Notes: generated from the letters alone by a model not told the origin. Shown: positions 35,160 through 43,698, counted from the first letter of the stretch. The stretch: DNA of 64,000 nucleotides from Sphaerimonospora thailandensis (GCF_016863115.1 NZ_BOOG01000009.1:48574-112573); one strand, 5' to 3'. Numbers and translations: made by a program.

Positions 35160-36506
35160 GTGAAGATCGCAAAAATCGCGGCCGTGACCACCACGACCGC
35201 TGCTCTGGCTCTTGCCCTCGCCGCCTGCAGCAGCAGCGACGGCTCATCTGACTCCTCCTCCTCTTCGTCCGCCGCCCCGTCGGCGGCGGAGAACGGTAAG
35301 AAGTTCGAGGGCCAGACGCTCAAGGTCTGGCGTCTCGGCGGCACCAACCCCGACGCAGAAAAGTACATGGAGGAGCTGAACGCCGAGTTCACGAAGCAGA
35401 CGGGCGCCGCGGTCGACCTCCAGTGGATCGCCTGGCCGGACGTGCAGAAGAAGTTCTCGACCGCGGTCGCCGGCGGCGAGGGGCCCGACGTCACCGAGAT
35501 CGGTAACGACCAGATCTCCTCGTGGGTGGAGCAGGGCGCGCTGGCCGACATCACCGACGCGGTGAAGGGCAACGCCGACTTCCAGCAGATCCCGCAGAAC
35601 CTGTGGGGCTACGAGACGATCGACGGCAAGATTTACGGGGTCCCGTGGGGCGCCGGCACCCGCGCCGTCCTCTACCGCAAGGACTGGTTCGAGAAGCTCG
35701 GCATCGAGATCCCCAAGACCTGGGACGAGATCGTCTCAGCCGCCAAGACGATCGTGGAGAAGCAGGGCAAGGACGTCGACGGCTTCGCCTACAACGGCGG
35801 TTCCGACTCCAACATGTCCCTGGCGCCGTTCGTCTGGTCGCTGGGCGGCGACTTCGCCACCTTCGAGGGCGGCAAGTGGGTCGGCAAGCTGACCGAGCCG
35901 GCCTTCAAGGAAGGCTTCCAGTTCTACACCGACCTGGTCGCCAAGGAGGGCGTCTCCGGCAAGGGCCGCCTGGCGCAGAACTCCCAGGACATCGCCACCC
36001 GGTTCGCCGCCAGCAAGGTCGGCATGTACGTCACCGCCCCGTGGGACGTCGCGACCATCAAGGACCAGAGCAAGGGCAAGGTCGACGAGTCCAAGATGGG
36101 CTTCTTCCCGCTTCCGACCAAGGACGGCAGCGGCATCGCCCCGGCCTTCCAGGGCGGTAACGACATCGCCGTCTGGGGCACCACCAAGAACACCGAGCTC
36201 GCCACCATGTACGTGACCCTCGCGGCGGGCAAGGAGTGGGGCGTCCGATACGCCAAGGAGGGCGGCCTGCTCCCGCCGTACCCCGACGCGCTGGACCAGA
36301 TCGCCCAGGAGGACCCGATCCAGAAGCCGTTCGCTGAGACCTTCAAGGTGGCCAGGGGCTTCCCGAACACCCCGAACTGGGACGAGGCCAACCAGGTCAA
36401 GGCAGTCCTGCAGAACGCGGAGCGCGACGTCATCGAGGGCAAGAAGAGCGTCGACGATGCCCTGACGGCGGCGAACTCCGAGCTTGAGTCCATCCTCAAC
36501 CAGTAA
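35160..36506 (+). CDS. Sugar ABC transporter substrate-binding lipoprotein
   Basis: The 448-residue protein has a lipobox (LALAACSSS) and the SBP family 1 carbohydrate-binding fold: LKVWRLGGTNPDAEKYMEELNAEF, GPDVTEIGNDQISSWVEQGALADIT, WGAGTRAVLYRKDWFEKLGIEIPKTWDE in segments, and a C-terminal helical lobe. It starts at GTG 35160 after GGGAAGGGAG. It heads an operon with two MalF/MalG-type permeases and a GH3 hydrolase with NagZ motifs, so chitobiose or another amino-sugar oligomer is a likely substrate (compare the DasABC system). No ATPase is encoded here; such importers share a common MsiK-type ATPase. Confidence 0.9.
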   Translation: MKIAKIAAVTTTTAALALALAACSSSDGSSDSSSSSSAAPSAAENGKKFEGQTLKVWRLGGTNPDAEKYMEELNAEFTKQTGAAVDLQWIAWPDVQKKFSTAVAGGEGPDVTEIGNDQISSWVEQGALADITDAVKGNADFQQIPQNLWGYETIDGKIYGVPWGAGTRAVLYRKDWFEKLGIEIPKTWDEIVSAAKTIVEKQGKDVDGFAYNGGSDSNMSLAPFVWSLGGDFATFEGGKWVGKLTEPAFKEGFQFYTDLVAKEGVSGKGRLAQNSQDIATRFAASKVGMYVTAPWDVATIKDQSKGKVDESKMGFFPLPTKDGSGIAPAFQGGNDIAVWGTTKNTELATMYVTLAAGKEWGVRYAKEGGLLPPYPDALDQIAQEDPIQKPFAETFKVARGFPNTPNWDEANQVKAVLQNAERDVIEGKKSVDDALTAANSELESILNQ

Positions 36507-36511
36507 AGATC

Positions 36512-37528
36512 ATGGCGCATACGTCAACAACCGTCCGGGGCGGAGGCCACCCCTCCGCCCCGTCGCGGCGCAGACGGGCACCGCGCGGGTCGGGTCTGCC
36601 TGACTGGGTGGTGCCCTACGGCCTTCTGCTTCCCGGCTTCCTGGTCATCGCGGCGCTGCTGCTCTATCCGCTGTACCAGCTGGCCGACATGTCCTTCTAC
36701 GACGTGAAGCTGAAGAACATCCGACCAGTCAACCCGGTCCCGCCGGAGTTCGTGGGCCTCGACAACTACACGAAGATCTTCGACTCCGATCTATTCTGGC
36801 CCGCACTACGCAACACCGTCGTCTTCGCCCTGGTGACCGTCATTCTGACGATCGCACTCGGCACACTCGTCGGCCTCCTGCTCCACCGGCTCGGCCCGAA
36901 GATGTCGACCTTCGTCGTCATCGGCGCCATGGCCGCCTGGGCCACCCCGCCCACCTCCCAGGCCATCATCTGGAAGTGGCTGTTCGACTCCGACGCCGGT
37001 GTCGTCAACTGGGCGTTGAACCTACTACCCGACTGGCTGTCCAACCTGCTTTTCGGTATGTCGGACTGGAGCGGCCATCCCTGGCTCAACGATGCGTCCA
37101 CCATCTACCTCGCCCTGATCGTCTCGGTGGTCTGGGGATCGTTCCCGTTCATCGCGGTGTCGGTCCTCGCCGGCCTCAAGAGCATCCCCGGTGAGCTGTA
37201 CGAGGCGGCCAAGATGGACGGATCCGGGCCGGTCACGACCTTCATGAGGATCACCGTCCCGATGCTCAAGCCGGTCTTCTCGGTCCTGATCGTGCTGTCG
37301 ATCATCTGGGACTTCAAGGTCTTCACCCAGCTCTATCTGATGGCCGGCGGAACGGTGAACCGCGAGGCGTTCAACCTCTCGCTGTGGAGCTACGCCGAGG
37401 CGTTCGGTGGGGGCGCGAACGTGAAGATGGGCCTGGGCGCCGCCATCGCGGTCGTACTGACCATCATCTTGCTGATCATCACGTTCGTACACGTTCGGCA
37501 GATCGTGAAGACGGAGGACGTCCGATGA
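36512..37528 (+). CDS. Sugar ABC transporter permease (MalF-like)
   Basis: The 338-residue permease has an Arg/Pro-rich cytoplasmic head, six predicted transmembrane helices and the EAA coupling motif ELYEAAKMDGSGPVTTFMRITVPML around residues 229-253 (named in part). It starts five bases after the binding-protein stop codon and overlaps the second permease by four bases. It is the MalF/DasB-type half of the channel. Confidence 0.9.
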   Translation: MAHTSTTVRGGGHPSAPSRRRRAPRGSGLPDWVVPYGLLLPGFLVIAALLLYPLYQLADMSFYDVKLKNIRPVNPVPPEFVGLDNYTKIFDSDLFWPALRNTVVFALVTVILTIALGTLVGLLLHRLGPKMSTFVVIGAMAAWATPPTSQAIIWKWLFDSDAGVVNWALNLLPDWLSNLLFGMSDWSGHPWLNDASTIYLALIVSVVWGSFPFIAVSVLAGLKSIPGELYEAAKMDGSGPVTTFMRITVPMLKPVFSVLIVLSIIWDFKVFTQLYLMAGGTVNREAFNLSLWSYAEAFGGGANVKMGLGAAIAVVLTIILLIITFVHVRQIVKTEDVR

Positions 37529-38376
37529 GCCCGCTCGCCCGTAAGAGGCTTGGGAAGGCCGCGCTCAACGGCGCCGGGATCATCGTGTTCCTCTTCGCGA
37601 TCTTCCCCGTGTACTGGATGATCGGCATCGCTTTCAAGCCGAACGACCAGATCTTCACCACCGATTTCATCCCATTCCCGAGCCCGCCCACCCTCGACCA
37701 TGTCGAGCGGGTGTTCACCAAGGGGATCGCCGGGCACTCGATCTGGCAGTTCCTGCTCAACAGTACGATCGTGGCGGTCAGCGCCGTGCTGATCGGGGCG
37801 GTGTTCGCGCTGCTCGCGGCGACGGCGGTGGCCAGGTTCCGGTTCCGGTTCCGCACCTCGTTCCTGATCCTGCTGCTGATCGTCCAGATGGTGCCGGCAG
37901 AGGCGCTGCTGATCCCGCTGTTCCTGATGGCCAGGCGGCTCGGCCTGGCCGACCAGCTCCTCGGCCTGATCGTGATCAACGTCGGCCTGACGCTGCCGTT
38001 CTCCGTCTGGATGCTGCGGACGTTCGTCGCGGCGGTCCCGAAGGAACTGGAGGAGGCGTCCTGGATCGACGGCGCCAGCCGGTTCACCACGTTCTGGCGG
38101 GTGCTGTTCCCGCTGGTCGCCCCCGGCCTGGTGGCCACCAGCATCTTCGCCTTCATCACCACCTGGAACGAGTTCGCCTACGCGCTCACCCTCATCAACG
38201 ACCAGGGCAAATACACCATGCCCGCCGCCCTCGGGTTCTTCATCGGGCAGCGGTCGACCGACTGGGGCGCCATCATGGCCGCCTCGACGCTGATGATGAT
38301 CCCGGTGCTCATCTTCTTCCTCCTGGTCCAGCGGCGCATGGTCTCCGGCCTCGTCGCGGGCGCTGTCAAGGGATAA
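37525..38376 (+). CDS. Sugar ABC transporter permease (MalG-like)
   Basis: The 283-residue permease has six transmembrane helices and the EAA motif ELEEASWIDGASRFTTFWRVLFPLV near residues 173-197 (named in part). The start ATG 37525 lies in the stop codon of the preceding gene and follows GGAGGA. It is the MalG/DasC-type partner. A hairpin separates it from the hydrolase gene, which may lower or stabilise parts of the transcript. Confidence 0.9.
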   Translation: MSPLARKRLGKAALNGAGIIVFLFAIFPVYWMIGIAFKPNDQIFTTDFIPFPSPPTLDHVERVFTKGIAGHSIWQFLLNSTIVAVSAVLIGAVFALLAATAVARFRFRFRTSFLILLLIVQMVPAEALLIPLFLMARRLGLADQLLGLIVINVGLTLPFSVWMLRTFVAAVPKELEEASWIDGASRFTTFWRVLFPLVAPGLVATSIFAFITTWNEFAYALTLINDQGKYTMPAALGFFIGQRSTDWGAIMAASTLMMIPVLIFFLLVQRRMVSGLVAGAVKG

Positions 38377-38387
38377 CCCCACAAGCG

Positions 38388-38436
38388 CACGGTTACGGCT
38401 GCCGCCTCACGAGGGAGGTAGCCGTACCCGACCGTG
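38388..38436 (+). terminator. Intercistronic stem-loop between permease and hydrolase genes
   Basis: CACGGT and TACGGCT (38388-38400) pair with AGCCGTA (38420-38426) and ACCGTG (38431-38436), with a four-base bulge, around a GC-rich top. It may act as a partial terminator or as an mRNA stabiliser that sets lower hydrolase expression than transporter expression. Confidence 0.6.
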
Positions 38437-38481
38437 CCCGCGAGCCGTACCCATCAATTTTTCAGTAAGGAATCGAGACGC

Positions 38482-39936
38482 ATGTCTGACGTGTGCGCGA
38501 GCACTGGCGATCGGGGGCTGCGTCGTCTCGCGGCCGGCACGCTGCTTGTCTCCTTCCAGGGACTGCAGGCCCCGGACTGGGTCCTGCGCGGCCTGGAAGG
38601 CGGCCTGGGCGGCGTGACCCTCTTCGGCTTCAACGTACGCGACCCCGAGCAGGTCGCGGGCCTCACCGCCCAAATGAGCGGCTCAGGAAACCCCGTGATC
38701 TCGCTGGACGAGGAGGGTGGCGACGTCACCCGGCTCGCCTACCACATCGGCAGTCCCTACCCCGGGAACGCCGCGCTCGGAGCCGTCGACGACGTGGAGT
38801 TGACCGAGCGGGTCTATCACTCCATCGGCTCCGATCTCGCCCGCTGCGGGGTCAACCTCGACATGGGTCCCGTCGCCGACATCAACACTGCCGACGACAA
38901 CCCGGTGATCGGCACCAGGTCCTTCGGCTCCTCGTCGGATCTGGTCGCGCGGCACACGGTCGCGGCCGTCCGCGGCCTCCAGTCCCTGGGGGTCGCCGCG
39001 TGCGTCAAGCACTTCCCCGGCCACGGCGCGACCACCCAGGACTCGCACCTGGAGATCCCGCTCGTGGCGGCGTCTCGCGAACTCCTGTGGGATCGCGAGC
39101 TGATCCCCTTCCGGGCCGCCGTCGAGGCGGGCACCAAGTCGATCATGACTGCGCACGTGTCGGTCCCCGATCTCACCGGCAACCTGCCCGCCACGCTCAG
39201 CGGGGAGGCGCTGACCACCCTGCTGCGGCGTGAGATGGGCTACGACGGCGTCGTGATCTCCGACGCCCTCGACATGCACGCCATCACCGAAGGCGTCGGC
39301 CTGGTCGGCGGCGCGGTGCTCTCGCTGGCGGCCGGCTCGGACCTGCTGTGCCTGGGACCGCTGCCCACAGCGGAGGAGATCGAGCGCGTGCTGACCGGGA
39401 TCGCCGAGGCGGTCGCCGAGGGCCGGCTCGCGGCCGCTCGCCTGGAGGAGGCGGCCGAGCGGGTCGACAGGCTGCGTGAATGGTTCGCCGCGCCCCGCCG
39501 GAAGCCCGCGGAGAGCAACGGCATCGGTCTGGAGGCCGCCCGCCGTGCGGTCGCACTGTCCGGCGCGGTGACGCCGCTGACCGATCCGTTCGTGGTCGAA
39601 GTCGACACTCCACCGACGATCGCCGTCGGCGACGTCCCGTGGGGAATCGCACCGTGGCTGCCCAACGCCGAGGTCGTCCGGGTCAAGCCCGAGGACGCCG
39701 ACGCCGCGGCGCTGCTCGGCCGCTCACACGATCGCTCCTTGGTCATCGTGGTGAAGGACGCCCACCGATACCCGGGTACCAGGACCCTGGTCTCCGCGCT
39801 GCTCGCCGGTCGTCCGGATGCCACCGTAATGGAGATGGGCCTGCCCATCTGGCGGCCCGGTGCCGCCACCTACATCGCGACATACGGCGCCGCCCGGGCC
39901 AACGCCCAGGCCGCCGTGGAACTCCTGACGAACTGA
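38482..39936 (+). CDS. Glycoside hydrolase family 3 beta-N-acetylhexosaminidase (NagZ-like)
   Basis: The 484-residue protein lacks a signal peptide, so it acts in the cytoplasm. The GH3 NagZ hallmark KHFPGHG (176-182) with DSH (187-189) is present; the His of this loop replaces the usual acid/base residue in NagZ-type enzymes. The nucleophile Asp261 is in GVVISDALDMHAI. Residues after about 350 form an extra C-terminal domain, as in the longer actinobacterial NagZ proteins. ATG 38482 follows AAGGAATC. It most likely splits imported N-acetylglucosamine oligomers or muropeptides. Confidence 0.9.
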   Translation: MSDVCASTGDRGLRRLAAGTLLVSFQGLQAPDWVLRGLEGGLGGVTLFGFNVRDPEQVAGLTAQMSGSGNPVISLDEEGGDVTRLAYHIGSPYPGNAALGAVDDVELTERVYHSIGSDLARCGVNLDMGPVADINTADDNPVIGTRSFGSSSDLVARHTVAAVRGLQSLGVAACVKHFPGHGATTQDSHLEIPLVAASRELLWDRELIPFRAAVEAGTKSIMTAHVSVPDLTGNLPATLSGEALTTLLRREMGYDGVVISDALDMHAITEGVGLVGGAVLSLAAGSDLLCLGPLPTAEEIERVLTGIAEAVAEGRLAAARLEEAAERVDRLREWFAAPRRKPAESNGIGLEAARRAVALSGAVTPLTDPFVVEVDTPPTIAVGDVPWGIAPWLPNAEVVRVKPEDADAAALLGRSHDRSLVIVVKDAHRYPGTRTLVSALLAGRPDATVMEMGLPIWRPGAATYIATYGAARANAQAAVELLTN

Positions 39937-39953
39937 CTCTCCTCCCCCTCAGG

Positions 39954-40206
39954 GGGTGATCTTGCGAATTCTCGCAAGCGGGTGCCGTGAGCAGGCACTT
40001 TCCCATTCATGATCTTGCAGTTTCTTGCAGGCCCGCGCCCTGAGCAGCGCATGCATCGTTGGTGATCTCGCATCTGTACGTCAACTGCGAGATCGCCAAC
40101 GGTGGCGTTGCAGCTCAGGGTGCGGGCCTGCAAACAATTGCAAGATCATTAAATGGTTCTGCGCAGGTCAGCAGAGTGTCCTGCAAGCATTCGCAAGATC
40201 ATGGGG
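39954..40206. repeat. Nested palindromic repeat cluster between convergent genes
   Basis: A core of about 22 bases, TGATCTTGCRAWTNYTYGCARG, occurs four times: forward at about 39958 and 40010, inverted at about 40130-40149 and 40181-40203. The inner arms 40008-40072 and 40086-40150 are a 65-base ungapped inverted repeat (my count 52 of 65 matching) around a 13-base loop, ending in a nearly perfect 16-bp inner stem. The outer copies form a second, weaker inverted pair. The whole 300-base gap (39937-40236) contains no gene. Confidence 0.85.
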
Positions 40207-40236
40207 AATCACCCGCGGGGGAATCACGGGGAGGCG

Positions 40237-41421
40237 TCAGGTGGTGGAGGTGAAGATCTCTTCGCGGGCCCGCTCCAGCGCGGCGAGGACCGCGCCGCGC
40301 AGCACGGGTTTGCCCGCCACCTCACTGGTGACGACCTCGGGCCGGATGGGGCAGATCCGGGCCACGGCCTCCTCCACACGAGAGGTCAGGTCCGCTCCCC
40401 CGGCCCGGCCCACCTCGCCGGCCAGCAGGACCAGGCCGGGATCGAGCACCACGCACACCGACGCCACCCCGAGCGCGAGACGCGAGGCGATCTCGTCCAG
40501 CAGCCGCTCGCCTCGAGGCCCGGCCGCCACGGCCTCGGTCACGCACTCGGCCGCCGTCTTCCCCGTGAAGCCGTACGTCTCCGCGAGCTCGGTGACGGCC
40601 TCGGAGCTGACGAGTGATTGCAGGCCGCCGGCGAGCGACGGCAGCCGGCCCGGGGTGGCCTTGACGTCCTCGGCCAGGGGAACACCGGGCACCGGCAGAT
40701 AACCGATCTCACCCGCGCTGCCCGATCTGCCGCGGTGCAGTCGCCCGTCGAGCACGACGGCGAGGCCGATGCCGCGGCCCACCCAGACGAGCACGAAATC
40801 GTCCACCTGCTGAGCGGCTCCCTGCGCGCGCTCGGCGATGGCCACGAGGTTCACGTCGTTCTCGATGGTCACGACGCGGCGCAGGTCCCTGGCGAGGGCC
40901 TCGTGAATGCCCTCGTGCCAGTGCGGCAGGTCGAAGGAGAACCGAACGTCGCCGGTGCGCGGGTCGACGACACCGGGCGTGCCGATCACGACGCCGCGCA
41001 GCTTCGACAGTGCCACCCGACCGGACCGGCACGCCTTCACCACCGCGTTGTGGACGATCGACACGGGATCGTCATGGCCGTGCGGCGAGGCCGTCACCTC
41101 CGCCACGACGTCCCCCTTGATGTCGGCCACCGCCGCGGTGACCGAGTCAGGGCCCACATCGAGGCCTGCCACGTACGCGCACGAGGGAACCACTCCGTAG
41201 AGCGCGGCGTTCGGCCCGCGGTTGCCCGCATGCTCGCCCACGACCTCAACGAGCCCACGCTCTTCCAGGCGCGCCAGCGTCTGGGAGGCCGTGACCTTCG
41301 ACAGGCCGGTGAGCTCACCGATCTGGCCACGGGTGAGCGGCCCCGATGCCAGCAGCAGTTCCAGGGCGGCCCGGTCGTTGATCTCCCGGAGCAATCTGGG
41401 CACGCCAGGACGTCGCTCCAT
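40237..41421 (-). CDS. ROK family transcriptional regulator (second of two)
   Basis: The 394-residue protein is a close paralogue of the ROK regulator at 33770-34945: winged helix NDRAALELLLASGPLTRGQIGELTGLSKVTASQTLARLEERG in segments, then a ROK domain with YVAGLDVGPDSVTAAVAD, IENDVNLVAIAE and GSAGEIGYLPVPG, and no zinc-binding cysteine motif. ATG 41421 is used (AGGAGC upstream) instead of the extended frame. It lies downstream of, and convergent to, the sugar import operon. Two perfect direct repeats upstream are a candidate autoregulatory site. Confidence 0.9.
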   Translation of the reverse strand: MERRPGVPRLLREINDRAALELLLASGPLTRGQIGELTGLSKVTASQTLARLEERGLVEVVGEHAGNRGPNAALYGVVPSCAYVAGLDVGPDSVTAAVADIKGDVVAEVTASPHGHDDPVSIVHNAVVKACRSGRVALSKLRGVVIGTPGVVDPRTGDVRFSFDLPHWHEGIHEALARDLRRVVTIENDVNLVAIAERAQGAAQQVDDFVLVWVGRGIGLAVVLDGRLHRGRSGSAGEIGYLPVPGVPLAEDVKATPGRLPSLAGGLQSLVSSEAVTELAETYGFTGKTAAECVTEAVAAGPRGERLLDEIASRLALGVASVCVVLDPGLVLLAGEVGRAGGADLTSRVEEAVARICPIRPEVVTSEVAGKPVLRGAVLAALERAREEIFTSTT

Positions 41422-41470
41422 GCTCCTGCTTTCTATGCTCGGTCCCGCCACGCCGTCACACTCTGCCCGT

Positions 41471-41522
41471 TTAATCGCCAACAAAGGTTCACTTAATCGC
41501 CAACAAAGCTTCCTGAAAGCTT
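41471..41522. promoter_or_regulatory. Direct-repeat operator candidate of the second ROK gene
   Basis: The 16-base sequence TTAATCGCCAACAAAG occurs perfectly at 41471-41486 and 41493-41508. The 22-base period places both on the same helix face. An AAGCTT-N5-AAGCTT element (41506-41522) adjoins the second copy. The site is 50-100 bases upstream of the ROK start. Confidence 0.6.
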
Positions 41523-41564
41523 ACCGAGCCCTCGCGCGAATGGAACGCCCTCCAGGCCCTTCTG

Positions 41565-41578
41565 TGGAAACGCTCCCA
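41565..41578. promoter_or_regulatory. CebR-like box upstream of the second ROK gene
   Basis: TGGAAACGCTCCCA matches the 14-base CebR operator TGGGAGCGCTCCCA of streptomycete cellobiose/cellotriose control at 11 positions, with an intact right half. The site is about 145 bases upstream of the ROK start and 175 bases upstream of the Rrf2 gene. The remaining part of the 41422-41753 gap shows no gene. Confidence 0.4.
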
Positions 41579-41740
41579 CAACTCGCCCACATCAATCGAA
41601 TCGTGAGCATCCAGATGGATCCCGTTCTCCGGCCATCTTCCGGTCGTCGTACGGCTCCGCCTCCGCTGACCGGCGAACCGCCGCGAACTCACGAGGGCCG
41701 GCGACGTGAGGCCCCTGGCCAACAGACGCCGACCAGGCGG

Positions 41741-41753
41741 GATAATCGACCAC
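41741..41753 (+). promoter_or_regulatory. -10 box of a predicted leaderless Rrf2 transcript
   Basis: GATAAT (41741-41746) ends seven bases before the ATG at 41754, and no ribosome binding site is present. This is the spacing of a leaderless promoter. Confidence 0.45.
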
Positions 41754-42218
41754 ATGCGACTTTCCGCCCGCGTCGACTACGCCCTCCGTGCCGCCGCCGA
41801 ACTCGCCGCCGCGGGTGAGGGGCCCACAACGGTCGGCGAGCTGGCCAAGGGACAGGACATGCCCCCCAAGTACCTGGAGAACATCCTGCTGCAGATGCGC
41901 CGGGCCGGCCTGGTCCGTGGCCAGCGCGGCCCCGAGGGGGGCTATGTCCTGGCTCGGCCGGCCGCCCAGATCTCACTCGCCGACGTGATCAGGGCCGTGG
42001 ACGGACCCCTGGCCAACGTCCGGGGCGAGCGTCCGGAACACGTCGGCTACCAGGGCGCCGCCCAGGCCCTGCAGCAGGTGTGGATCGCACTGCGCGCCAG
42101 CGAGCGCGCGATCCTCGAGGAGGTCACCCTGGAGCACCTCGCCACGGGCGACCTGCCCGCCCGGGTGACCGAGCTCGCCTCCGATCCCGCGGCATGGAAC
42201 TCACACCCGCCGGCCTGA
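41754..42218 (+). CDS. Rrf2 family transcriptional regulator without cysteines
   Basis: The 154-residue protein has the Rrf2 pattern MRLSARVDYALRAAAELAA, then ELAKGQDMPPKYLENILLQMRRAGLV and the wing GPEGGYVLARPA. No cysteine is present, so the Fe-S binding of NsrR or IscR is excluded; it resembles the CymR-type, cluster-free members. It is followed 10 bases later by the Nei glycosylase gene, a likely shared transcript. A leaderless start is probable. Confidence 0.88.
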   Translation: MRLSARVDYALRAAAELAAAGEGPTTVGELAKGQDMPPKYLENILLQMRRAGLVRGQRGPEGGYVLARPAAQISLADVIRAVDGPLANVRGERPEHVGYQGAAQALQQVWIALRASERAILEEVTLEHLATGDLPARVTELASDPAAWNSHPPA

Positions 42219-42228
42219 CCGTAGGGCC

Positions 42229-43050
42229 ATGCCCGAAGGCGACGCCGTCTATCGAACCGCGAAGCGGCTCAGGGAGGCCCTCGACGGCCGGATCCTGACC
42301 CGATCCGATTTCCGGGTGCCCCGCCACGCGACCGCCGACCTGCGCGGCCGTACGGTGCTCACGACGGTCTCACGCGGCAAGCATCTGCTGACGCGCGTGT
42401 CGGGCGGCCTCACCGTGCACACGCACCTGCGGATGGACGGAAGCTGGCGGGTGACTCCGGCGAGGCACCCGGGATCCGGCGTGCGCCCGGTCCCGGGCGG
42501 CGACGTCGTGCGGCTCGTGCTCGCCAACGAGCGATGGCAGGCCACCGGGATAAAGCTGGGCATGGTGAACCTCGTGGCCACAGATCATGAGAACCGGGTC
42601 GTCGGGCATCTCGGGCCGGACCTGCTCGGCCCGGACTGGGACGCGGCGCTCGCCGCGCGAAACCTGAGCGGGCGTCCCGAGCGCGGCATCGGGGAAGCGC
42701 TGCTGGATCAGCGGAACCTGGCGGGGATGGGCACGATCTGGCGGGCCGAGACGCTGTTCGTCGCGCGTCTTTCGCCCTGGCGGACGGTCGGGTCGATCCC
42801 CGCGGACGAACTGGAGGCACTGGCCGGGCTCGCGCACGACCTCATGGACGCGAGCAGGGACGCACCGCTGCCGGTCACGACGGGTGATCTCCGGCCCGCC
42901 AGGAACATGTTCGTGTACGGCAGGGCGGGCCGCCCCTGCCGCCGCTGCGGGGCCCTGGTCCGCCGCAGCGAGGTGCCGTCGGCCGCGAGCCGGGGGACCG
43001 AGCCGTACGAACGGCTGGTCTTCTGGTGCCCGGCGTGCCAGCCGGGGTGA
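42229..43050 (+). CDS. nei: Fpg/Nei family DNA glycosylase (endonuclease VIII-like)
   Basis: This enzyme removes oxidised bases and cleaves abasic sites. The 273-residue protein begins MPEGDAVYRTAKRL, with the catalytic Pro2 and Glu3 after methionine removal. The helix-two-turn-helix region (GIGEALLDQRNLAGMGTIWRAE, in part) and the C-terminal zinc finger (PCRRCGALVRR ... FWCPACQPG) are intact. The MPEGD start and the short middle domain are closer to the mycobacterial Nei type than to MutM. It is probably co-transcribed with the Rrf2 gene. Confidence 0.93.
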   Translation: MPEGDAVYRTAKRLREALDGRILTRSDFRVPRHATADLRGRTVLTTVSRGKHLLTRVSGGLTVHTHLRMDGSWRVTPARHPGSGVRPVPGGDVVRLVLANERWQATGIKLGMVNLVATDHENRVVGHLGPDLLGPDWDAALAARNLSGRPERGIGEALLDQRNLAGMGTIWRAETLFVARLSPWRTVGSIPADELEALAGLAHDLMDASRDAPLPVTTGDLRPARNMFVYGRAGRPCRRCGALVRRSEVPSAASRGTEPYERLVFWCPACQPG

Positions 43051-43064
43051 CCTTCTCGCCGCGG

Positions 43065-43445
43065 TCAGGCGGCGACCATGTCCTTGACCTCGGGGCTGTA
43101 ACCGTGGAAGTCCTCGCCGAACTCGGGGGCGGGGATGCCGCCGGGCACGGTCTCGGGGATCGCCAGCCGCTCACGCTCCGGCACGTCGGCCAGAACCGGG
43201 GCGGCCTGCAGCTCGGCCAGCGCGAACTGGTCGGAGACCTCGCGCAGCACCTGCGACAGGGGCACGCCCAAGGCTCCGCAGATCGAGGCGAGCAGCTCCG
43301 AGGAGGCCTCCTTCTGGCCACGTTCGACCTCGGACAGGTACCCGAGCGAGACGCGCGCCAGCGTGGAGACTTCGCGAAGAGTGCGATTCTGGCGCACCCG
43401 CAACCGTCGCAGCACGTCGCCCAGCAGCTGACGCAGCAGAATCAT
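43065..43445 (-). CDS. clgR: ClgR-type XRE transcriptional regulator
   Basis: ClgR activates clp protease and other stress genes in actinobacteria. The 126-residue protein begins [52 protein letters not shown] (named in parts), which is the characteristic ClgR helix-turn-helix. It ends in MVAA, like the ClpP-recognised C-terminal degron known from streptomycete ClgR. The start ATG 43445 has GGGAGGGAG upstream; the longer open frame is ignored. It lies downstream of cinA and pgsA, as in mycobacteria and streptomycetes. Confidence 0.9.
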   Translation of the reverse strand: MILLRQLLGDVLRRLRVRQNRTLREVSTLARVSLGYLSEVERGQKEASSELLASICGALGVPLSQVLREVSDQFALAELQAAPVLADVPERERLAIPETVPGGIPAPEFGEDFHGYSPEVKDMVAA

Positions 43446-43698
43446 CTGTCGCTCCCTCCCGGAGGGGGGCGCCTTCACGACGCCTCGCGCGGTGGGCCCA
43501 TGTCGCCCCTTCTTCGAATGTCCTTCGTGCATGCTCCTCGCCGTCACCGTTGGTTCGCTCGGCCCTTTCGCCGGGCGCGTGCCTGACTTGCTCCTCGCCG
43601 ATGGCTCACGGACCTCACTCACAGTTCCACCGTACCTGTAGAGGGCAACACCGCGGCAGACCGTGGTGAGCATGTTCGCTGGTGACGTAACGCGGTAA

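Noticed and set aside
39937..40236. CRISPR array
   Set aside because: The repeats are inverted as well as direct, spacing is irregular, and there are no cas genes; it is a palindromic cluster.
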